This document shows positions 31,490 to 38,528 of a stretch of 38,528 nt of DNA, piece by piece (the stretch's first letter is position 1; every line of letters starts with the position of its first letter). This stretch comes from Streptomyces albospinus (GTDB taxonomy: Bacteria > Actinomycetota > Actinomycetes > Streptomycetales > Streptomycetaceae), in the NCBI RefSeq assembly GCF_014648695.1, contig NZ_BMRP01000004.1, forward strand, positions 1 to 38,528, read 5' to 3'. Under the pieces are notes generated by a model that was not told the DNA's origin, made no database searches, and was given only the letters and a program-made list of their open reading frames with translations. Made by a program: the position numbers and the translations under genes.

Positions 31490-32021
31490 GGGCGTCGCCT
31501 CCTGCTCGTACGGACACGGTCGTCCGCGTACGGTCGATCTCCGCGCGCAGGCGGCGCCGGGCCCGGTGCAGCCGCATGGCGGCGGCGCTCCGGCCGCAGC
31601 CGAGGGCGACCGCCAGCTCCTCGACGGTCAGCTCCTCCCAGGTGGTCAGTCGGAGCACCTCCTGGTCGGCGGCGGAGAGGCGGGCCAGCGCCTCGTGCAC
31701 CCAGGAGCCGGGCCGCTCGGTGTCCGGGCTGTCCACGGTCTGCCGGCCGTGCGCCGCCTCGTGGTTGCCCAGCCGGTGCAGCAGCCGCCGGTAGCGGCCG
31801 AGCCCGCGCACCGTGTTGGCAAGGCAGTTGCGGGCCACCCCGTACAGCCAGGGCAGCGGTGTGTCGGGGAGCTCGGTGCGTCTTCGCCACGCTATGGAGA
31901 AGACCTCCGCCACCACCTCCTCGACCTCGTGTGCCGGGGCGTCCAGCCGCCGCGCCACGAAGCGGCTGACCGCCCAGTAGTGCGCGCGATATGCCTCGGC
32001 GAAGGCGTCGTCCGTGCTCAT
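31482..32021 (-). CDS. ECF-type RNA polymerase sigma factor
   Basis: The 179-residue protein has sigma region 2 ([59 protein letters not shown]) and region 4 ([52 protein letters not shown]). Region 3 is absent, as in ECF (group 4) sigma factors. ATG 32021 has AAGGG close upstream. It forms a coupled pair with the CU044_5270-type protein and is transcribed divergently from ctaD, 117 bp away, making the ctaD promoter a natural target. Confidence 0.9.
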   Translation of the reverse strand: MSTDDAFAEAYRAHYWAVSRFVARRLDAPAHEVEEVVAEVFSIAWRRRTELPDTPLPWLYGVARNCLANTVRGLGRYRRLLHRLGNHEAAHGRQTVDSPDTERPGSWVHEALARLSAADQEVLRLTTWEELTVEELAVALGCGRSAAAMRLHRARRRLRAEIDRTRTTVSVRAGGDAHE

Positions 32022-32050
32022 GAACCCTTGGTGTCCGGCATGCCGCCGAT

Positions 32051-32083
32051 CTTCACACCCTCCCCGGGTGAGACTTCACACCC
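32051..32083. promoter_or_regulatory. Direct repeat in the sigma/ctaD divergent promoter
   Basis: CTTCACACCC occurs at 32051-32060 and again at 32074-32083, 23 bp (about two helical turns) apart, with a GGGTG-type inverted element between. It is a candidate regulator site or a pair of -35-like elements for the divergent sigma and ctaD genes. Confidence 0.4.
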
Positions 32084-32138
32084 CGGCGGAACGGCGGTGC
32101 GTGGTGACGATTCCGGGGGCCGCGGACACCTACGGGGC

Positions 32139-33797
32139 ATGACGTCTCCTGTGAAGCCGCTGCCCGCGGAGCCCCCCTCCGTGCGGTCGCGGTCCGCGAA
32201 GCCGCTCCCCGTGAAGTGGCTGACCAGCACCGACCACAAGACCATCGGCACGCTCTACCTGGTCACCGCCTTCGCCTTCTTCTGCGTCGGCGGGCTGCTG
32301 GCCCTGGTGATGCGTGCCGAACTGGCCCGCCCCGGGCACCAGCTGCTGTCGAACGAGCAGTTCGACCAGGCGTTCACGATGCACGGCACGATCATGCTGC
32401 TGATGTTCGCGACGCCGCTGTTCGCCGGATTCGCGAACTGGATCATGCCGTTGCAGATCGGCGCGCCCGATGTGGCGTTTCCCCGGCTCAATATGCTCGC
32501 CTACTGGCTCTACCTCTTCGGTTCGCTGATCGCGGTGGCCGGATTCCTCACCCCGCAAGGGGCGGCGGATTTCGGGTGGTTCGCCTATGCGCCGCTCTCC
32601 GACGCCGTTCATTCCCCCGGTATTGGCGGCGACATGTGGATCACGGGGCTGGCCTTCTCGGGCTTCGGCACGATCCTCGGCTCGGTCAACTTCATCACCA
32701 CCATCATCTGCCTGCGCGCCCCCGGCATGACGATGTTCCGGATGCCGATCTTCGTGTGGAACGTGCTGCTGACCGGTGTGCTGGTCCTGCTCGCCTTCCC
32801 GGTGCTGGCCGCCGCGCTGTTCGCCCTGGAGGCGGACCGTAAATTCGGTGCCCATGTATTCGACGCGGCGAACGGCGGAGCGCTGCTCTGGCAGCATCTG
32901 TTCTGGTTCTTCGGGCATCCGGAGGTCTACATCATCGCGCTGCCGTTCTTCGGCATTATTTCCGAGGTCATTCCGGTCTTCTCCCGGAAGCCGATGTTCG
33001 GTTACATCGGTCTGATCGCCGCGACGATTTCCATCGCCGGTCTTTCGGTCACGGTGTGGGCGCACCACATGTATGTGACGGGCGGCGTGCTGCTGCCGTT
33101 CTTCTCCTTCATGACGTTCCTCATCGCGGTCCCGACCGGTGTGAAGTTCTTCAACTGGATCGGCACGATGTGGCAGGGCTCGCTGTCCTTCGAGACGCCG
33201 ATGCTCTGGGCGGTCGGATTTCTCGTCACCTTTGTCTTCGGTGGTCTGACCGGTGTCATCCTGGCCTCGCCGCCGATGGACTTCCACATCTCCGACACGT
33301 ATTTCGTCGTGGCGCACTTCCACTACGTCGTCTTCGGTACGGTCGTCTTCGCGATGTTCGCCGGATTCCACTTCTGGTGGCCGAAGTTCACCGGCAGGAT
33401 GCTCGACGAGCGGCTCGGCAAGATCACGTTCTGGACGCTGTTCATCGGCTTCCACGGCACGTTCCTCGTCCAGCACTGGCTGGGCGCGAACGGCATGCTG
33501 CGCCGTATCCCGGACTATCTGGCGGCCGACGGCTTCACCACCCTCAACACCGTCTCCACCATCTTCTCCTTCGTTCTCGGGCTCTCCCTGCTGCCGTTCC
33601 TCTACAACGTCTGGAAGACCGCGAAATACGGGGCGCGGGTGGTCCGTGACGATCCCTGGGGATACGGCCGTTCGCTGGAATGGGCGACGTCGTGTCCGCC
33701 GCCACGGCACAACTTCCTTGCTCTTCCGCGTATTCGGTCCGAATCCCCGGCGTTCGATGTGCATCATCCCGGGGTAGCGGGTGCGATCGATGCGTGA
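32139..33797 (+). CDS. ctaD: Cytochrome c oxidase subunit I (stand-alone second copy)
   Basis: The 552-residue protein has the full aa3-type subunit I pattern. It begins [16 protein letters not shown], with heme-a ligand His in [27 protein letters not shown] carries the CuB His, the cross-linked Tyr and the proton-gate Glu. WAHHMY carries two more CuB His, TGVKFFNW the K-channel Lys, and VVAHFHYV the heme a3/a ligands. The D-channel region [15 protein letters not shown] is intact. It should reduce O2 to water and pump protons in the cytoplasmic membrane. Subunits II, III and the bc1 genes are not adjacent, so it must borrow partners from the main cta-qcr cluster. The ATG at 32139 has only a weak GGGG site. 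Confidence 0.93.
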   Translation: MTSPVKPLPAEPPSVRSRSAKPLPVKWLTSTDHKTIGTLYLVTAFAFFCVGGLLALVMRAELARPGHQLLSNEQFDQAFTMHGTIMLLMFATPLFAGFANWIMPLQIGAPDVAFPRLNMLAYWLYLFGSLIAVAGFLTPQGAADFGWFAYAPLSDAVHSPGIGGDMWITGLAFSGFGTILGSVNFITTIICLRAPGMTMFRMPIFVWNVLLTGVLVLLAFPVLAAALFALEADRKFGAHVFDAANGGALLWQHLFWFFGHPEVYIIALPFFGIISEVIPVFSRKPMFGYIGLIAATISIAGLSVTVWAHHMYVTGGVLLPFFSFMTFLIAVPTGVKFFNWIGTMWQGSLSFETPMLWAVGFLVTFVFGGLTGVILASPPMDFHISDTYFVVAHFHYVVFGTVVFAMFAGFHFWWPKFTGRMLDERLGKITFWTLFIGFHGTFLVQHWLGANGMLRRIPDYLAADGFTTLNTVSTIFSFVLGLSLLPFLYNVWKTAKYGARVVRDDPWGYGRSLEWATSCPPPRHNFLALPRIRSESPAFDVHHPGVAGAIDA

Positions 33798-33825
33798 CGT
33801 GACCGGGAAGGACGGGGTGATACGG

Positions 33826-34152
33826 ATGGACGAGGCGATCAACGAGATCGAGGGGTATCTGCTCTGGGCGGCGGAGAAGGACCGGGCGCGCACCCGGGCG
33901 AACGCCTTCTGCGCGGGGCTGCCCTGGCTCACCGAATCACAGCGGCAGGAGGTGGTACGGCACTACTGCCGGGACCAGCGCGAGATCTCCCGGGTCTATC
34001 TGGAACGTATCGCGGTCCGCAGCGCCGGTCTGCGGACCGAATACGAGAGCGTCTACCGGGCGTTGCGGAAGCGGCTCGTCGCCGTGTTCCTGAGCGCGTC
34101 GGCGGCGGCCGTGGTGCTGCTGACCCTGGCGATCGGCCTTCCACGGCCGTGA
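33826..34152 (+). CDS. Small membrane protein associated with the second ctaD
   Basis: The 108-residue protein begins MDEAINEIEGYLLWAAEKDR. It is helical and charged (PWLTESQRQEVVRHYCRDQR, RAVYR-type basic stretch) and ends in one membrane helix VAVFLSASAAAVVLLTLAIG. Proteins of this pattern follow stand-alone ctaD copies in Streptomyces and are sometimes mis-annotated as cytochrome oxidase subunit I. ATG 33826 is chosen because relatives start at MDEA; ATG 33790, overlapping the ctaD stop by 8 bases, would add 12 residues and imply translational coupling. It could be an assembly or regulatory partner of the alternative oxidase. Confidence 0.7.
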   Translation: MDEAINEIEGYLLWAAEKDRARTRANAFCAGLPWLTESQRQEVVRHYCRDQREISRVYLERIAVRSAGLRTEYESVYRALRKRLVAVFLSASAAAVVLLTLAIGLPRP

Positions 34153-34212
34153 GATCCGGCCGTGAGATCCGGGCCGTCAGGTGCGGAGCCGTGACGCCGG
34201 GGCGGAGGGTCC

Positions 34213-35445
34213 TCAGCCGTAATGGACCTGGAGTTCCTTGACGCCGTTGAGCCAGGCCGAGCGCAGCCGGCGCGGATCGCCCGCCAGGGAGATGTCGGGC
34301 ATGGCATCCGCGATGGCGTGGAAGATCAGGTTGATTTCCAGTACGGCGAGGGACTTGCCGAGGCAGAAGTGCGGGCCGCCGCCCCCGAATCCCAGATGGG
34401 GATTGGGATCGCGGGTGATGTCGAAGACCTCGGGGTGCGCGAAGACCTCGGGGTCGTGATTTGCGGAGGAGTAGAAGATCCCGACGCGCTGGCCCTTCCT
34501 GATCTGCGCACCGCCCAGTTCGGTGTCCTGGGTGGCGGTGCGCTGGAAGGAGACCACTGGTGTCGCCCAGCGCACTATTTCCTCGGCGGCGGTCGCCGGG
34601 CGCTCGCGTTTGTAGAGCTCCCACTGGTCGGGGTGGGTGAGAAAGGCGTGCATGCCATGGGTGATGGCGTTGCGCGTCGTCTCGTTGCCGGCCACCGCCA
34701 GCAGCAGCACGAAGAACCCGAATTCGTCGGATCCGAGGTTCCCTTCGTGCTCCGCCGCCACCAGCCGGCTGACGATGTCCTCGGCCGGGCACTCCTTGCG
34801 GGCCGCGGCGAGGTTCATCGCGTACGAGATCAGCTCCATGGCCGCGTTGGCGCCGACCTCTTCGGTGATGGCCAGCTCCGGGTCGTCGTAGCCGATCATC
34901 TTGTTCGACCAGTCGAAGATGCGGGCCCGGTCGTCCTGGGGGATGCCGATGAGTTCGGCGATGGCCTGGAGGGGGAGTTCGCAGGCGATCTCGGTGACGA
35001 AGTCGCCGGCGCCCCGCTGCCGCGCCTCGGCGACGATCCGCTCCGCCCGGTGGCGCAGCGCCTCCTCCAGGGCGCGGATGGAGCGCGGGGTGAAGCCGCG
35101 CTGCACGATCTGGCGGACCCGGGTGTGCTCGGGCGGGTCCATGTTGAGCATGATCAGCTTCTGTACCTCGATCTGGTCGCGGGAGATGCCCGGGTTGAAG
35201 CGGATGATCGAGGTGTTGAGGTTGGCGGAGAAGACGTCCGGCCTGGTGGACACCTCCTTGACGTCCTGATGGCGGGTGACGACCCAGTAGCCGTCGTCGT
35301 CGAAGCCGGCGATGCCGTGCGGCTGGGCGTTCCACCACACGGGCGCGGTCTGCCGCAGCCGCGCGAACTCCGGGAGCGGGACGCGGGACTGGTAGACGTC
35401 GGGGTCGGTGAAGTCGAACCCTTCGGGGAACGCGGGGCAGTGCAT
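34213..35445 (-). CDS. CYP125-like cytochrome P450 (steroid side-chain oxidase)
   Basis: From ATG 35445 (AGGAG eight bases upstream) the 410-residue P450 has the oxygen-binding helix motif LLLAVAGNETTRNAI, ExxR in AAEEIVRWATP and heme loop FGGGGPHFCLGK with the axial Cys at 361. Long blocks (PEGFDFTDPDVY, LIMLNMDPPEHTRVRQIVQR, FVTEIACELPLQAIAELIGI, DQWELYKRERPATAAEEIVR) are very close to mycobacterial CYP125, which oxidises the terminal C26/C27 methyl of cholesterol or cholest-4-en-3-one to the acid. It is soluble and needs ferredoxin and reductase, which are not in the window. It is divergent from a FadA5-like thiolase that acts later on the same side chain. Confidence 0.9.
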   Translation of the reverse strand: MHCPAFPEGFDFTDPDVYQSRVPLPEFARLRQTAPVWWNAQPHGIAGFDDDGYWVVTRHQDVKEVSTRPDVFSANLNTSIIRFNPGISRDQIEVQKLIMLNMDPPEHTRVRQIVQRGFTPRSIRALEEALRHRAERIVAEARQRGAGDFVTEIACELPLQAIAELIGIPQDDRARIFDWSNKMIGYDDPELAITEEVGANAAMELISYAMNLAAARKECPAEDIVSRLVAAEHEGNLGSDEFGFFVLLLAVAGNETTRNAITHGMHAFLTHPDQWELYKRERPATAAEEIVRWATPVVSFQRTATQDTELGGAQIRKGQRVGIFYSSANHDPEVFAHPEVFDITRDPNPHLGFGGGGPHFCLGKSLAVLEINLIFHAIADAMPDISLAGDPRRLRSAWLNGVKELQVHYG

Positions 35446-35541
35446 CGGCGACTCCTGGGCCGGCTGACGTCGGACGCGGGGGATGGCGTCTCCTGACCGT
35501 TGTGCTGACGGGTCATCAGATCTGGTCGCGGTGAAGGTAGT

Positions 35542-37788
<2,247 letters not shown>

Positions 37789-37792
<4 letters not shown>

Positions 37793-38528
37793 GCCGTCGC
37801 CTCCAGGGCGCGCGCGACCTGGGAGACGGTCAGCCAGGGCAGCGGGGAGAGGATCTTGGCGACCTGCGGGGCGAACGACGGCGAGGAGACCACCACGTCG
37901 TCGGTGGGGCCGTCGGCGACGATCTCGCCGTCCGCCAGGATGACGACGCGGTGCGCCAGTTCGGCGGCCAGCTCCACGTCATGGGTGGCCAGGACGACGG
38001 CATGGCCCTCGGCGGCCAGGGCGCGCAGCAGGTCGACCAGCCGGGCCTTGGCCGCGTAGTCCAGGCCGCGGGTGGGCTCGTCGAGCAGCAGCAGCGGAGG
38101 CCGGGCGGTCAGCACCACGGCCAGCGCGAGGGCGAGGCGCTGGCCCTCGGACAGATCGCGGGGGTGCGCCGAGTCCGCGACGCCGGGCAGCAGTCGGCCG
38201 ACGAGTTCCCGGCAGCTGCCGGCGGGTGCGCCGGCGTCCTGGTCGGCGGCGGTGCACTCGGCGGCCACGGTGTCCGCGCAGAGCAGCTCCCGGGGCTCCT
38301 GCGGCACCAGGCCGACCCGGCGCAGCAGGTCGCGGGGGCGGGTGCGGTGCGGAACGGCGCCGCCCACGCGGACCGTCCCGGCAGCCGGCTCGTGCATCCC
38401 GACCAGGGTCGTCAGCAGGGTGGACTTGCCCGCCCCGTTGCGGCCCATCAGGGCGACCGTCTCGCCGGGGCGGACGGTGAGGGTGACGCGGTGCAGGGCG
38501 TCGGTCCGGCCGCGGCGGACGCCGCGGC
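37789..38528 (-). CDS. ECF/ABC transporter ATP-binding protein (partial, 5' end outside window)
   Basis: The frame is open to the right edge and encodes the last 245 residues of an ABC ATPase. Visible motifs are VRPGETVALMGRNGAGKST (Walker A), RVGLVPQEPRELL (Q-loop), HPRDLSEGQRLALALAVVL (a signature in which SEGQ replaces SGGQ), PLLLLDEPTRGLDYAAK (Walker B and D-loop) and VVLATHDVELA (switch His). The family is the energising ATPase of ECF or cobalt-type importers. In actinobacteria two such ATPase halves are often fused, and this would be the second half. It is coupled by ATGA overlap to the S component downstream. The T component and first ATPase are expected beyond base 38528. Confidence 0.85.

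Overview
The window is high-GC actinobacterial DNA. GC-rich third codon positions, GTG and TTG starts, a leaderless-looking start, and families typical of Streptomyces (CU044_5270-type protein behind an ECF sigma factor, DUF2330, MHS symporter, a stand-alone cytochrome oxidase subunit I with its small partner) point to a Streptomyces-like chromosome. No database search was possible; all names rest on motifs and remembered family sequences.

Bases 1-3540 are accessory and decayed. A minus-strand gene runs off the left edge and encodes a tandem 22-residue repeat protein separated by tetra-arginine. It is followed rightwards by a broken gene, the 3' end of a tRNA-Ser with its terminator, a 31-residue small ORF, a second displaced tRNA 3' end with terminator, and a dead tyrosine integrase. 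This looks like the scar of at least one tRNA-targeting integrated element.

Bases 3544-12600 hold small regulated units: an FAD monooxygenase operon divergent from a PadR regulator, a cobalamin-riboswitch-controlled NiCoT metal transporter, a MarR/hydrolase operon with a palindromic operator, a small membrane protein, a P-loop kinase and a methyltransferase.

Bases 12869-24350 hold a DedA protein, a DoxX gene with a DmdR-like iron box and a very long terminator hairpin, a large FAD/NAD(P)-binding protein, an HNH nuclease relic, a FetB-like permease whose stop codon lies inside a yybP-ykoY (Mn2+) riboswitch leading a GDT1/UPF0016 Mn exporter, a HAD phosphatase, a membrane peptidoglycan-binding protein, a DHA2 drug exporter fused to a MarR-like domain, a GNAT enzyme and a membrane protein.

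Bases 24540-26450 form a second scar: a serine-recombinase stub, a Nudix gene with a replaced C-terminus and a regulator lacking its N-terminus, beside a MhuD-like heme-degrading enzyme.

Bases 26584-38528 return to stable chromosome: a DUF2330 protein, an MHS symporter, an ECF sigma factor/CU044_5270 pair divergent from a second ctaD, a CYP125-like P450 divergent from a FadA5-like thiolase with KstR-like operator sequences between them, and an ECF vitamin transporter cut by the right edge. Metal handling recurs (Co, Mn, Fe, heme), as does steroid side-chain catabolism. The best candidate for something undescribed is the repeat protein at the left edge.
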